64,000 nt of DNA, from the NCBI GenBank assembly GCA_004293915.1, contig RDZG01000064.1, positions 20,449 to 84,448 on the forward strand. Direction: 5' to 3'. This DNA is from Bacteroidota bacterium. Its GTDB lineage: Bacteria; Bacteroidota; Bacteroidia; Cytophagales; UBA9547. The notes under the pieces are model-generated. The model was not told the origin of the DNA. It made no database searches and saw only the letters and a program-made list of their open reading frames with translations. Positions 8,620-18,107 of this stretch are shown piece after piece (within the stretch, counting starts at the first letter, position 1; each line of letters begins with the position of its first letter). The translations under genes were made by a program, and so were the position numbers.

Positions 8620-10758
8620 TTATTTTTTTGTTGGTGCATTTATGGCAAATTTTTCCTTTACAATGATTTCGTAGCCATCTTTAATTAGTTTGTTTTTTAC
8701 TACATCGGCTGCATCAAGTTCAGGACTTCCAAAAACGATTACGCGATTAAAAACATAACTTTGAGAAGTTTTAAATCGAGATGCACTTCCACCAGATTCA
8801 ACAGGCTGTACATAAACTTCGTATCCTTGGTTTTTCATTTTAGCCATCATTTGTTGCACATAAGCCAAATTTCTAAAAGAGCCAACTTGAAATGCAAATC
8901 CAACAATGGTTTTAGAATTTCCGTCTAAATCATATATTGAATTTACTTCCATTGGTTTGGCAGCACCACTATATACTGGTTTTGTAACCGAAGCAGAAGC
9001 ATCTTCTGTAGCTTTTTTTTCGGCCATTTTTCGAGCAAATTCCGTTTTTGGCTCATAACTTACAGACTTAACCAAAGTGTCGTTTTTTTCCATTTTCTTA
9101 TCTGTCATTTCATAGATAATATCATTTTTTTCAGATGCTTTATCTATAAATTCAAAAGTTCCATCTTTGTTTGGAATCGAACGATCTATCACACGATTGT
9201 ATTTATCAACTAAATCTAAATTTACTTTGTAAGCAGCAATAGTTCTATCCGAAAGTTCTAGTTTTCCTGCCATAAGTCGTGTGCCTTCGGAAGATTTACT
9301 TTTGAGCTCATTAAATGGAAAATCAACTCGGTTAACCAAACTATCTCTATTTGTTCTGATTTCGTATTCCATTCTTGATTGAATTTTTGGATTTCCAACA
9401 TCGTATACCACTTTGTAATTACCTGGTTTGATGTTTGTAAAAGCAAAACTTCCGTTCGATTTTGTAGATTGACGAGATTTTATTGTTTTGCTGTTTTTAT
9501 CAACCAACATTACGGTTACATTTTCTTTCACGGCATTTTTATCTTTAAATTCTAAAAACCCTTCTACATTGTAAGTCAACGAATCTTTTGAAACATCGTA
9601 AGTTGAGTTATGTTGTCCCTTTATTTTTCCTTCATTCACTTTATAAGTAAAATCTGCTTCTTTACAAGGCGGTTGCAGCTCAAAAGCTACATTAAAGTTT
9701 CCATTTTCTAAGCCTTTAAAATTAACTTTGCCTTCTTTATCAGGTTTTTGGGTAGCTATTTTATTGCCAAATTCGTCATACAAAACTGCTAAAACAGGGC
9801 ATGGGCTGGTAGAAGTATCTCTATCCATGTCTATGTTAATTTCTCCATTTTGTGCTGTTACTTGCACATTGTGTTTGGTTCCCTCACGAATATTTACTGC
9901 AAAACTAGCCTCACGACTAAGCATTTGAGCAGGTTGAACATCATCATCGGGTGGAGAAAGTGCAATAATTGGATCAGGAACTCTAACTGCATCTGAATCG
10001 GTTTCAAACTTCATTTTCTTAAATAGTCTTACCGTAATTCCTGCCTTAAATGCTAATAATCCAAGCGGGTTGTTTTCGTATTTTTCAAAATACTGTTGAA
10101 TATTAAGTGCATTTACCATTGTGGTTTGCAAAGTTGCTTGTGTGAATAGCGAAATTTTTCGAGAAATTTTTATATCCAAGCCAACTCCTGCAATTGGTCC
10201 AATCATGGGTGCCATACGCAGATTTGGGTCGCCAAAATTTTGTGCAACTTGTGTAACTTGTATGCCATTGCCCCCAAAATTTTGATTTAAAATTAAAGTA
10301 TCAGTTTCGGTAATTGTTGTAGATTTTTGATTATAGTTTACAAATGAACTATTTACTCCTAAAATCAAAAATGGCGAAAACCGAGATTTTGAACTATTTA
10401 GCATGGTAATTTTTGCTATTAGGCTCAAATTAAAAGTATTCATAGAATTGAGTTCCCTACTAGAAGCAAAAAAACTTCCATCTGCACCTACCAAAATCCG
10501 TTTTTTAAGTTTTAAATAGGCAGCACAACCTATCATTGGACCTGGCTTGAAATCCTGAAAGAGATTTTTTTGTTGCGTAAAAATATCATTATTAGCCAAT
10601 AAAGCACTTGGAGGAAATATTACCAAACCAAGATATGGATTGATAGAAAGTTTGCGTTCTACTTTTTCTTGAAACACAATCTTCCCTTGCCCAAAACTTA
10701 TTGTAATAAGCCCTAAATAAATAAGTAAAAAATAATATTTATAATTACTCCTGTTCAA
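8620..10758 (-). CDS. Envelope protein with N-terminal barrel-like region and C-terminal SPOR domain
   Basis: A 712-residue exported protein (signal peptide ending near ISFGQG). Residues ~30-240 look like a small outer-membrane barrel. The middle (~270-570) has several beta-sandwich segments of carboxypeptidase-regulatory/SdrD-B type (GKVNFKGLENGNFNV, GSFAFTNIKPGNYKVVYD, GTFEFIDKA). The C-terminus (~615-700) is a SPOR domain (VGFAFQVGSFRNLAYVQQM), known to bind denuded glycan strands of peptidoglycan. The architecture suggests a link between outer membrane and cell wall. Which process it serves is unknown. Confidence 0.75.
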   Translation of the reverse strand: MNRSNYKYYFLLIYLGLITISFGQGKIVFQEKVERKLSINPYLGLVIFPPSALLANNDIFTQQKNLFQDFKPGPMIGCAAYLKLKKRILVGADGSFFASSRELNSMNTFNLSLIAKITMLNSSKSRFSPFLILGVNSSFVNYNQKSTTITETDTLILNQNFGGNGIQVTQVAQNFGDPNLRMAPMIGPIAGVGLDIKISRKISLFTQATLQTTMVNALNIQQYFEKYENNPLGLLAFKAGITVRLFKKMKFETDSDAVRVPDPIIALSPPDDDVQPAQMLSREASFAVNIREGTKHNVQVTAQNGEINIDMDRDTSTSPCPVLAVLYDEFGNKIATQKPDKEGKVNFKGLENGNFNVAFELQPPCKEADFTYKVNEGKIKGQHNSTYDVSKDSLTYNVEGFLEFKDKNAVKENVTVMLVDKNSKTIKSRQSTKSNGSFAFTNIKPGNYKVVYDVGNPKIQSRMEYEIRTNRDSLVNRVDFPFNELKSKSSEGTRLMAGKLELSDRTIAAYKVNLDLVDKYNRVIDRSIPNKDGTFEFIDKASEKNDIIYEMTDKKMEKNDTLVKSVSYEPKTEFARKMAEKKATEDASASVTKPVYSGAAKPMEVNSIYDLDGNSKTIVGFAFQVGSFRNLAYVQQMMAKMKNQGYEVYVQPVESGGSASRFKTSQSYVFNRVIVFGSPELDAADVVKNKLIKDGYEIIVKEKFAINAPTKK

Positions 10759-10925
10759 TAAGCAGTGATAAAATTTTGTTCATAAGAATAAAAAGCAACT
10801 TTTATGCTTGCATATAACGCTCAAAATACATTACACCATTAAACACAAATACAGTTGTAGTAAAAATATAGAAAAAAAACCAAACTTTTTGTTATAAAAA
10901 AACTATAAATGTTACATCAAAAAAA

Positions 10926-11936
10926 TTAATCACAAGGGTTAATTCCAATAAAGGTACAAACATCAATGCCTAAATTTACTGATCCAGACCAAACACAATT
11001 AGTGCTTGCAGATTCGGCAAAATATTTATAAAACCCTTCGTTTTGAGTAAAGTTTGCATTACCATTTATGTTAGTATTTAAACAATCAAATGCAGCAATT
11101 GCAGGAGAAGAAGTAATAGTTTGTACATAAAAAGATGACAAATTTTGTCCATTTAAGGTAATTATAATAGGCAAAATTGAGTTATTCAAAACATCAGTAT
11201 AAAAAGTAATTTTTCCATTTGGACATTTCGATAAAGATACTGGCGAAGCCACACCTTTTGTAAGTGTAACATTTCCTTGCCAAGCACATCCATCGCTACT
11301 TTTAGCGTTATAAACATAGGTTCCAGGATCGTAGTTAAACCATGCAGAGCTAATGTTATCTACAAAATTAGGGACTCCAGTGCCTGTAAATAAATTTATA
11401 ATAGTTCGCTTTTGAACATTTCCCAGTGTACCAAAATTAGCTACAGTGATAGTAATTGGCATTCTATTAGTTGCAGAAGAGTAAAAAATTAAATTTCCAT
11501 CGTAAGGTCCAACAACTATTTTTAATTTTATTACTGAACGAACAGGAAGTGCTTTTAATGGACCACTTAATCCAAAATTACTAATATTGATATTGCTAAT
11601 ATTATCAAATTTGTATGCATAAAGCCAGTATAATTGATTGGGATTTGAAACTCTAAATTTATAAACGCCAGGGCTTACTACTGAAACACTATTTGGTGCT
11701 AAAACAGATTTTGTTGAACTCTTGTTTCTAAATGCTTCTTCATATTCTAGCTCAGAACTTATTAAATATATTCCATTTTCGAATCCGCTAACAAGCTGAC
11801 CGGCAGCATCTACAATTGTTAATTCCACTTCAGTATCATCAGGAGTAGAATCTGGTTTTCCACACGAAAACACAAAAAACGATGCAATAAAAATATAAGA
11901 AGTATAAAAAATATATTTCACTTTTTGGCTATTCAA
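10926..11936 (-). CDS. Lipoprotein with two tandem Cys-containing beta domains
   Basis: A 336-residue protein with a lipoprotein signal (SYIFIASFFVFSC, Cys25). The C-terminal two thirds hold an internal duplication of ~95 residues: GNLIFYSSATNRMPITITV ... GCAWQGNVTL ... SKC and GKITFYTDVLNNSILPIII ... NCVWSGSVNL ... PC, each ending with a Cys-Trp signature. The start overlaps the stop of the upstream T9SS-substrate gene by 8 bases, so the two are translationally coupled and probably act together at the surface. No known family recognised. Confidence 0.75.
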   Translation of the reverse strand: MNSQKVKYIFYTSYIFIASFFVFSCGKPDSTPDDTEVELTIVDAAGQLVSGFENGIYLISSELEYEEAFRNKSSTKSVLAPNSVSVVSPGVYKFRVSNPNQLYWLYAYKFDNISNINISNFGLSGPLKALPVRSVIKLKIVVGPYDGNLIFYSSATNRMPITITVANFGTLGNVQKRTIINLFTGTGVPNFVDNISSAWFNYDPGTYVYNAKSSDGCAWQGNVTLTKGVASPVSLSKCPNGKITFYTDVLNNSILPIIITLNGQNLSSFYVQTITSSPAIAAFDCLNTNINGNANFTQNEGFYKYFAESASTNCVWSGSVNLGIDVCTFIGINPCD

Positions 11937-12948
11937 AAATCAAATTTTTAACAAACTTTTTATCTCCATCTGCTACTGTTAGTATGTATTTTCCTGATGG
12001 AAATTCTTGCCTATCAAACTTAACAATCAATTTTCCCCATTCGTTTTTAGCAAATTTACTGTTTACTAGTTTTCCTTCGGCATTATATACAGTCATTTGA
12101 ACTGTGTTTTGATAAGGCGATTCGAAATCTACTGTAAATTCTTTTTGAACTGGAATTGGATAAACTGCCACTAATTTTGCATCATTGATTTTTCTAAATT
12201 TACTAAAATTAATAGTAGAATCGGTTGATTCAAAAACATATCTTCCAAAAGGCTCAAGCGTGTTATTAATTGGAGTATAAGGTACAGAATACGACACACA
12301 CTGGTCGATAGTATTTATCTTTACATAATAACTTGCCATAAAATATGGTCTAAATGTTTGATTAGTTTCACCCACAATTGCCCTATGCTGACCATCTGGC
12401 GAAATCACATACCATTGATAACTGGCATATACTGCTGTTTTTAGCAATGTATCTTGCGATGCCGAACCTTGTGTTGTAATGATTGGAATGATGTCTTTTC
12501 CGCTTAAATCTACCGAAAATGCTGAAGAAAGTAAAACACAGCCTGTGCTATCACCCACAAAAACTTGATAATTACCACTTTTAGTTGGCAAATATTGATT
12601 TGATTTTTGATCTCCAAAAGTTCTATTGCCTGTTTTCCAACGATAAACATGAAAAATACCTGTGGTAGATAAAGTATAATGCAAACTACAAGAAGTTTCA
12701 TTAAAAGAAGTAATTACTGGAAAAGTTTTACAAATCATAGGCTGATGAAAGCCTTGTGTAAAATTATATCCAGAATCTGTACCAGTAAAAACCACCAATT
12801 CGCCTATAGTCCACATGTGTGTTTCAGTGCCATTCAAGCCAAAGTTGCCAGCCGAACCGATTGTATGCGGTGCTTCTTTTGCAGGTCTGCCATATTGTGC
12901 AAACAATGAATATGAAAAAGTAAATAGTATAAAAATTAGGTTTTTCAA
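11929..12948 (-). CDS. Type IX secretion substrate with C-terminal sorting domain
   Basis: A 339-residue secreted protein. A signal peptide (MKNLIFILFTFSYSLFAQ) leads into a segment with the WTIGELVVFTGTDSGY ... TQGFHQP pattern frequent in Bacteroidota T9SS substrates, then a beta-sandwich region (residues ~95-210). The last ~75 residues match a type A sorting domain: VYPIPVQKEFTVDF, MTVYNAEGKLV, FPSGKYILTVADG and a basic-hydrophobic end (KKFVKNLIFE). The domain directs export through the T9SS and is removed at the surface. It is first of a two-gene unit with the overlapping lipoprotein gene. Confidence 0.85.
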   Translation of the reverse strand: MKNLIFILFTFSYSLFAQYGRPAKEAPHTIGSAGNFGLNGTETHMWTIGELVVFTGTDSGYNFTQGFHQPMICKTFPVITSFNETSCSLHYTLSTTGIFHVYRWKTGNRTFGDQKSNQYLPTKSGNYQVFVGDSTGCVLLSSAFSVDLSGKDIIPIITTQGSASQDTLLKTAVYASYQWYVISPDGQHRAIVGETNQTFRPYFMASYYVKINTIDQCVSYSVPYTPINNTLEPFGRYVFESTDSTINFSKFRKINDAKLVAVYPIPVQKEFTVDFESPYQNTVQMTVYNAEGKLVNSKFAKNEWGKLIVKFDRQEFPSGKYILTVADGDKKFVKNLIFE

Positions 12949-12961
12949 TTTTTTAAAAACT

Positions 12962-12990
12962 CAAATATACATTAATTATTTTTAATCAAA
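12962..12990 (-). promoter_or_regulatory. Promoter of the T9SS-substrate/lipoprotein pair
   Basis: Reading the minus strand, TTTG (12990-12987) and TATATTTG (12969-12962) are spaced 17 bases apart and lie 14 bases before the start at 12948. Both match the Bacteroidota sigma factor consensus. Confidence 0.55.
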
Positions 12991-13352
12991 TTATGTAACT
13001 CATTCCTTTTTTTAAATTTCTATTTTCTGAGTTTTTTGTCAATAAATTTAAAAATATATATTAGTGAAACAGATTGGCTATTTTAGAATATAATTAAAAC
13101 TAAAATTTAGTTTATGGCAATAATCATACGAACTTCTATAATAATTTGAATATTTCCTAATCTGATTTTAAGTCATTTTATAGTTTTTTTTGAATTAAAA
13201 GCTGCTGAATATCTAATATCCAAACACTTAAAACAATACATAATAATATACATAACTTTATGTTTTCGGAAAAGTGTAGATTTATTTTCAAAAAAATGAA
13301 TTTTTTAATGCCAATGAATGTATATATTTGCAAAAAAGTTCTTTAAAAATTT
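12991..13352 (+). promoter_or_regulatory. Gene-free region with the ssrA promoter
   Basis: Very AT-rich, no coding sequence. A -7 box TATATTTG at 13323-13330 lies 22 bases before the mature tmRNA 5' end and is the likely ssrA promoter. The rest shows no clear structure. Confidence 0.45.
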
Positions 13353-13696
13353 GGGGCCGACCGGTATTGACAGCAGATGTTGTCGTATGTATAAGCATGT
13401 CGGGAGTTGAAGTTATCTCCTGTAAAAAATGACTCTCAAACAATAGCTGGCGAAGAATCTTTTGCCCTTGCTGCTTAATCGGAGTATTAACTAGCTTGTG
13501 TCGCGGTACTGATTTATCTTTCATCATCCTGAAAGATTGCGTTTCGTAAAGCTATAAATCGGAATTAAGATAAATAGCTAAGGTGTAGATTGGCCGTTTC
13601 CAGCCTGCCTATACTCGAAAATTAACCGGAAACTAAACATGTAGAAGGCATATCGGTTGCTTTGTCTGGACCAGAGTTCGAATCTCTGCGGCTCCA
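13353..13696 (+). ncRNA. ssrA: Transfer-messenger RNA (tmRNA)
   Basis: Rescues stalled ribosomes together with SmpB. The 5' end GGGGCCG pairs with CGGCTCC at 13689-13695 to form the seven-pair acceptor stem (one G-U), followed by discriminator A; CCA is not encoded. The T-arm GAGTTCGAATCTC precedes it. The tag reading frame runs 13449-13478 and encodes GEESFALAA followed by TAA, with GGC as the likely resume codon, so the appended tag would be A-GEESFALAA. The hydrophobic ALAA end fits Clp-type degradation. A terminator follows directly. Confidence 0.95.
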
Positions 13697-13709
13697 CAAA
13701 AATTATTTC

Positions 13710-13745
13710 AAAAGGCTTCTTGTTTTACAGAAGCTTTTTGTGTTT
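13710..13745 (+). terminator. Rho-independent terminator of ssrA
   Basis: Arms at 13710-13720 and 13729-13739 pair over 11 bases with one G-U, with an eight-base loop, and are followed by a T-rich stretch. It lies between tmRNA and tRNA-Ser, so the tRNA has its own promoter or is read through. Confidence 0.6.
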
Positions 13746-13752
13746 TTATCCT

Positions 13753-13839
13753 AGAGAGGTGTCCGAGTGGTTGAAGGAGCACGCCTGGAAAGTGTGTATG
13801 CGGGAAACTGTATCGAGAGTTCGAATCTCTTCCTCTCTA
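13753..13839 (+). tRNA. tRNA-Ser (anticodon GGA)
   Basis: Acceptor arms AGAGAGG (13753-13759) and CCTCTCT (13832-13838) pair fully. The anticodon loop CTGGAAA has GGA at 13787-13789, reading UCC/UCU. A long class II variable arm (TGCGGGAAACTGTA region) and T-arm GAGAGTTCGAATCTC confirm a serine tRNA. CCA is not encoded. Confidence 0.93.
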
Positions 13840-13851
13840 CATTTTTATTAT

Positions 13852-15123
13852 CTATTCTGCACCCATTCCTCTGCCTTTTACCTCCCAAATTTTATATTCT
13901 TCAGGCTCGTATTTAGGTTGTATAATTGGCTTACGCATATATTTAGGATCTTCAACCGATTTGTTTCTTCTAAATTTGCGGAGCATTTTCTTACGCAATC
14001 TTTCTTTTCCTTTTAACGAATTTTCGATTCTTCCTCCTCTATAAACTGCACTTGGGTGATTGCCTTTGGTTTTTGTGCTAACAATAATATCGCCTTTATA
14101 AGAAGTAGCTTTTTTGATTTTCTCCCGATTGCTGTTTTCTTTCGATTTGATTGTTTTTAGTAAAATATCACCAGTGTTTGTGGCAGCAATATGGCTTTCT
14201 TCTTTTGCTTTTTGCTGAATAGCTTTTATATCAACAGTGATTTTACCTCTAAAATTTACAATTTTTTCGTTGTTTGTTCGCTCTTTATCTCTTTTTGCCA
14301 AATACCCACCCACAATATCTCCTGTATTGCTACCCATCTCTTTATCAGACTCTTCCATGCGTTTTTTGATTTTTTGTAAAATGTCAGCATCGATTTTACC
14401 ACTATAAGAGCCAGCAATTTTTCCTTTGTTTTTTTCTGTTGATAATTGTTTTTCATAAACTCCTTCCAAATCGCCAGACGAACTCGCAGCTTCTCTGCTT
14501 TGCATTCTAAGTTCTTTTTGATTATCAGTCATTTCAAACATTTTTAATCCCTTTGTAAGGTTTAATTTGCGTTTTTCAGGTGTAGGAATATCGCCAGTAG
14601 CATTATCTCGCATTTCTTTTGCCTTTTCATGTCGTAATGCTTTTTGATTATTTGGCAAAGCCAACCATTGCGGAACCATCGTTTGCATATGACTCCAACC
14701 TGCAGTTTCGGTTTGAATAATATCGCCTGTGCTATTGATTTTTAATTCTTCAATTTTGGCTTCTCTATTTAATTTGGTAGTATTAGTGGTTCTTATCTTT
14801 TTTTCAATGTCCACATTTGGAAGTTTGCCAAGTTCGCCTTCGATATCGCCAGAACTGGAACCCATTTCTTTCGAACTTTTTATTTTTTCTTTTTTTGATA
14901 AACCAGCAGGAGGTTGTTTTTTGTTTTTATTTTCTTTTGAGCCTTTATTTTGATAGTTTTTATAAACCGATTCATCGCCATTATCGTTTTCTTTCATTTC
15001 AAGTGCTTTTTTCTTCACACCCGTTTTTTTCTTATTTTTTTTTGTCAAATCGCTTTGTTGTGCATAAGAAAACGAGCAAAGCAGAAATATAAAAAATGAA
15101 ATAAAGATAATTTTTGATTTCAA
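13852..15123 (-). CDS. Secreted basic protein with repeated (S/T)GDI motifs
   Basis: A 423-residue protein with a signal peptide ending FSYAQ and a very Lys-rich body. About ten short blocks recur every 25-45 residues around a Gly-Asp-Ile core: MGSSSGDIEG, INSTGDIIQ, DNATGDIPT, ASSSGDLEG, SYSGKIDAD, GSNTGDIVGG, NFRGKITVD, ATNTGDILL, SYKGDIIV and VYRGGRIE, alternating a Ser/Thr-Gly-Asp-Ile form with an aromatic-x-Gly-Lys/Asp-Ile form. This suggests a regular stacked or beta-solenoid-like fold. The C-terminus is different (HPSAVYRGGRIENS, RRNKSVEDPKYMRKP, EEYKIWE). The next gene upstream, two bases away, is a small lipoprotein. No family or function recognised. Confidence 0.75.
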   Translation of the reverse strand: MKSKIIFISFFIFLLCSFSYAQQSDLTKKNKKKTGVKKKALEMKENDNGDESVYKNYQNKGSKENKNKKQPPAGLSKKEKIKSSKEMGSSSGDIEGELGKLPNVDIEKKIRTTNTTKLNREAKIEELKINSTGDIIQTETAGWSHMQTMVPQWLALPNNQKALRHEKAKEMRDNATGDIPTPEKRKLNLTKGLKMFEMTDNQKELRMQSREAASSSGDLEGVYEKQLSTEKNKGKIAGSYSGKIDADILQKIKKRMEESDKEMGSNTGDIVGGYLAKRDKERTNNEKIVNFRGKITVDIKAIQQKAKEESHIAATNTGDILLKTIKSKENSNREKIKKATSYKGDIIVSTKTKGNHPSAVYRGGRIENSLKGKERLRKKMLRKFRRNKSVEDPKYMRKPIIQPKYEPEEYKIWEVKGRGMGAE

Positions 15124-15125
15124 GG

Positions 15126-15338
15126 TTAGTGTTTTCTATCGTAAAGGTTTTTGTCTTTTTTTCGTTTTATAAGACCAGTTTTTTTGTCTTTATCGGCTCT
15201 ATAACCGCCTGTTAATCCGCTAGTTGAGTCCATCGACATACTCATTTTTGAGTTGTATGACGGACACGGGTAACTTGTTTTTTTACAAGAGAATAATAAA
15301 AAAAAGAGAATAAAAAGAGGTAAAATAGCCTTTAGCAT
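15126..15338 (-). CDS. Small lipoprotein paired with the GDI-repeat protein
   Basis: Seventy residues: lipoprotein signal MLKAILPLFILFFLLFSC (Cys18), then a Ser/Met-rich stretch and a Lys/Arg/Asp-rich tail (RADKDKKTGLIKRKKDKNL). Only two bases separate its stop from the start of the repeat protein, so the two form one transcription unit and probably one surface assembly. Function unknown. Confidence 0.65.
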   Translation of the reverse strand: MLKAILPLFILFFLLFSCKKTSYPCPSYNSKMSMSMDSTSGLTGGYRADKDKKTGLIKRKKDKNLYDRKH

Positions 15339-15473
15339 CTTGTTAAATATAAACTTATAAAAACAAAGCTAAATAAAAAATCTAAAAAAAATTTATAATC
15401 CTATTAAACCTTTCAATTTTGTTGCTGTCAAAGCATCATAATTCACATAAAAACAATTTTAATTTATAAAGTC

Positions 15474-16367
15474 ATGAAAAGAAAATTTGTAGTATTTGTT
15501 GCAACTGCGGTGTCAGCTTCGGCAATGTTTTTAAGTTCTTGTAGTAAAACTCCTGATGCAGTTCCATCAGAAGATTCAGAATTGTCTGTCGCAACCAGCG
15601 ATTCGGATGACAACAACGAAGTTGATGGAAGTGTAAATGATGTAATGGACAAAATGAGTTCTGATGGCACATTACTTCGTACCGAAACCGATGATTGCGG
15701 TGGTAGTTTAATTAAAGAAGGTACTACTAATAAAAAGTATAAAATTACATACAATGGTACTTGTAATGAACGAGCAAAATCGGGAGAAATTACTGTAGAA
15801 CTTACCAAAGGAGCTAATTTTAGAGAAATTGGTGCTGAATGGACTGTTCTTTATACTAATGTTACTATTAACAATAGCAAGAAAAACAGAAAACTTGTTT
15901 TAAATGGCACTCATACAGTTACAAATGTTTCGGGTGGAAATAAAAATAGTTTAACAACTGCTGGATTTAGTTTAATACACAAAATTGTTGGTTCTATGAC
16001 TGCTTCAATTAATGATACTTCTACTAGAACTTGGACTTTAAACCGCACCAATACTTGGACAAGCACTTCCTTAACAGTAAGTGCCGATGGCGAAGCTGAT
16101 GGATTCAAAAACTTGGTTCGTTGGGGTACAAACAAAGCTGGAAATAAATTTTATACAGAAATCACAACTCCAATAGTTTTTACAGTTGCTTGTGGCAAAA
16201 AACCTACAGCAGGTGTTAGAGTTCATACTGTAATACGTCCAGTTTTAGGAGATTTAGTTACAACTCAAACTTTAGGATCAAACGGAAGTTGTGGAGACGA
16301 TTATTCAATTGAAGTTGAAAACAAAAAATCAAAAAGAAAACAAACAAAATCATCGTCAGTGATTTAA
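15474..16367 (+). CDS. Lipoprotein, beta-rich, unknown function
   Basis: A 297-residue protein with a lipoprotein signal (MKRKFVVFVATAVSASAMFL, then SSC; Cys23). An acidic linker (residues ~30-55, rich in Asp/Ser) leads to a Thr/Asn-rich region with many short beta strands and four more Cys residues (C75, C90, ~C240, ~C274) that could form disulfides. The C-terminus is Lys/Ser-rich. The gene is single, followed by a strong terminator. No relative recognised. Confidence 0.7.
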   Translation: MKRKFVVFVATAVSASAMFLSSCSKTPDAVPSEDSELSVATSDSDDNNEVDGSVNDVMDKMSSDGTLLRTETDDCGGSLIKEGTTNKKYKITYNGTCNERAKSGEITVELTKGANFREIGAEWTVLYTNVTINNSKKNRKLVLNGTHTVTNVSGGNKNSLTTAGFSLIHKIVGSMTASINDTSTRTWTLNRTNTWTSTSLTVSADGEADGFKNLVRWGTNKAGNKFYTEITTPIVFTVACGKKPTAGVRVHTVIRPVLGDLVTTQTLGSNGSCGDDYSIEVENKKSKRKQTKSSSVI

Positions 16368-16382
16368 TCATTTTATTACTTA

Positions 16383-16420
16383 AAAAACCTCTCGAATGTG
16401 AATTTGAGAGGTTTTTATTT
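16383..16420 (+). terminator. Strong rho-independent terminator
   Basis: Arms 16383-16397 and 16402-16416 pair over 15 bases (one G-U) around a GTGA tetraloop, with an A-run before and T-run within the right arm, 15 bases after the lipoprotein stop. The remaining sequence up to 16678 is AT-rich and shows no gene; TATCTTTA at 16631-16638 is a near-match to a -7 box for the kinase. Confidence 0.85.
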
Positions 16421-16678
16421 ATTATATTTCCTGTATTATTTTTTTAGTATTAAAATTTATTACACAAAATAATTCTCAAAGTTTTTGACTTGTTGCATTT
16501 TTTCATGATTTGGAGTTGATAATCTTAATAAGTATTCACCAACAGTAGTTATCATTATTTTATATATTAGTTGTTTTTACCAATTTTTTTATTTTGATTT
16601 GAGAAACCTGCACAAAATAGAGAAGTATCTTATCTTTATAACCCAACAAACCTACCACAAAGGCTTACAATTTCCAAA

Positions 16679-17986
16679 ATGCTTTTAACGTATTTATTCA
16701 AATCCAGGCACAAAATAAAAAAATCTGCTGATGTAAAAGCAGAATTGCTGCGGCAGTTGTTTTCCATTCGTGTCAATGTTTTTGGTATTTTTGCCATTTT
16801 CTCATTGGCAATATTTGATTATAATTTTGGCTTGAGAATCATAGCAATTTCAAATTTCACTACAACTTTTATATTTATTTTTACTCTTTTTTTATTTTCA
16901 AAAGGGCATTCATATTTGCCTCGTACAATATTGTTTCTAACCACCTTTTCAACTTTGGTTTTTGATTCTAGTTTCATAGGACCACATGCGGGTAGTGGTT
17001 ATATTTGGTTTCCGCTATTATGTGCTGTTTTTTTATTATTTGATATGACCAAAAAAAAGTATGTTTATACTTTTTTGAGCTTAATTTTTATTGGAATAAT
17101 ATTTTTAGAAATTACTGATTACAGCCTATTTCTTTCTGTTCAACCAAGCAATTTTTATATCAGATATTACAAAATAATTTGTTTTATTACAAGCTTATCT
17201 TTAGTTGGATTTTATGTTTATTCTTTGATTTTTACCAATTTAGATTTTATTGAAAAGCTACGAAAACTAAATTTAAGTTTCAAAAAATCAAACCAAGAAC
17301 TAAGCAAAACGAATCAAGAACTCGATAGTTTTGTTTATAAAGCATCACACGATTTGAGAGCACCGCTTACTTCGCTTTTGGGCTTGATTCAAATTTCGAG
17401 AATGGAAAACGACATCTCTAAAATCAATGAATATTTGAGTTTGAGTGAAAAATCAGTTCGTAAATTAGATAGCTTTATTATTGATATTTTGAATATTTCC
17501 AAAAATGAAAGATTGGGATTAGAGCTAGAGTCGATACGTTTTGAGGATATGATAAAAAGTATGTTTGAACAAATGGAACATTTCGAAAACGCATCAAAAC
17601 TCAAGAGAAATATTAGAATAGATCAAAAAAACGAATTTTATACAGATTATAAAAGACTTTCGATAGTTTGTAATAATCTGATATCCAACGCCATATCGTA
17701 TGCAGATTTGAACAAACCAACTTCTATTTTGAATATAAATATTGAAGTAACAGAAAAATATGCCGAATTATCTTTTATTGATAATGGAGTTGGAATAAAA
17801 GAGCAACAATTATCTAAAGTTTATAATATGTTTTACAGAGCTGCTACTGGTGGAAATGGCTCTGGATTAGGACTTTATATTGTAAAAGAAACTGTTGAAA
17901 AACTAAAAGGCACTATTGAAATTAACTCAGAATATGGTAAGTGGACGCATGTAAAATTGCACTTGCCTAATTTGAAGTCAATATGA
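16679..17986 (+). CDS. Membrane sensor histidine kinase (orphan)
   Basis: A 435-residue kinase. Residues ~30-190 hold six hydrophobic segments with almost no extracytoplasmic domain, so it probably senses within or near the membrane. A coiled coil (~195-215) leads to the dimerisation/phosphoacceptor helix with His224 in KASHDLRAPLTSLLGLIQ. The ATPase domain shows NNLISNAISYAD (N box), DNGVGI (G1) and GSGLGLYIVKE (G2). No response regulator is adjacent. The input is unknown. Confidence 0.9.
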   Translation: MLLTYLFKSRHKIKKSADVKAELLRQLFSIRVNVFGIFAIFSLAIFDYNFGLRIIAISNFTTTFIFIFTLFLFSKGHSYLPRTILFLTTFSTLVFDSSFIGPHAGSGYIWFPLLCAVFLLFDMTKKKYVYTFLSLIFIGIIFLEITDYSLFLSVQPSNFYIRYYKIICFITSLSLVGFYVYSLIFTNLDFIEKLRKLNLSFKKSNQELSKTNQELDSFVYKASHDLRAPLTSLLGLIQISRMENDISKINEYLSLSEKSVRKLDSFIIDILNISKNERLGLELESIRFEDMIKSMFEQMEHFENASKLKRNIRIDQKNEFYTDYKRLSIVCNNLISNAISYADLNKPTSILNINIEVTEKYAELSFIDNGVGIKEQQLSKVYNMFYRAATGGNGSGLGLYIVKETVEKLKGTIEINSEYGKWTHVKLHLPNLKSI

Positions 17987-18056
17987 AATTCATCGTTTTT
18001 GATATTATTCACAACCTCAAAAATAGTGTGAAATAGCTATATTGGTTTATTTAGTA

Positions 18057-18064
18057 TATCTTTG
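18057..18064 (+). promoter_or_regulatory. -7 box of the rluB gene
   Basis: TATCTTTG matches TAnnTTTG and lies 44 bases before the first ATG at 18108. No TTG at the standard distance. Confidence 0.4.
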
Positions 18065-18107
18065 TAAACTATTTATAAATTAAATCCTGCAGGGATGCAG
18101 TACTGAA

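Noticed and set aside
13288..13527. Open frame on the minus strand across the tmRNA
   Set aside because: It is the complement of the ssrA RNA gene, whose structure and tag frame are clear.
13657..14016. Open frame spanning the tmRNA end, tRNA-Ser and the 3' end of the GDI-repeat gene
   Set aside because: It crosses two RNA genes and runs antisense to a real gene.
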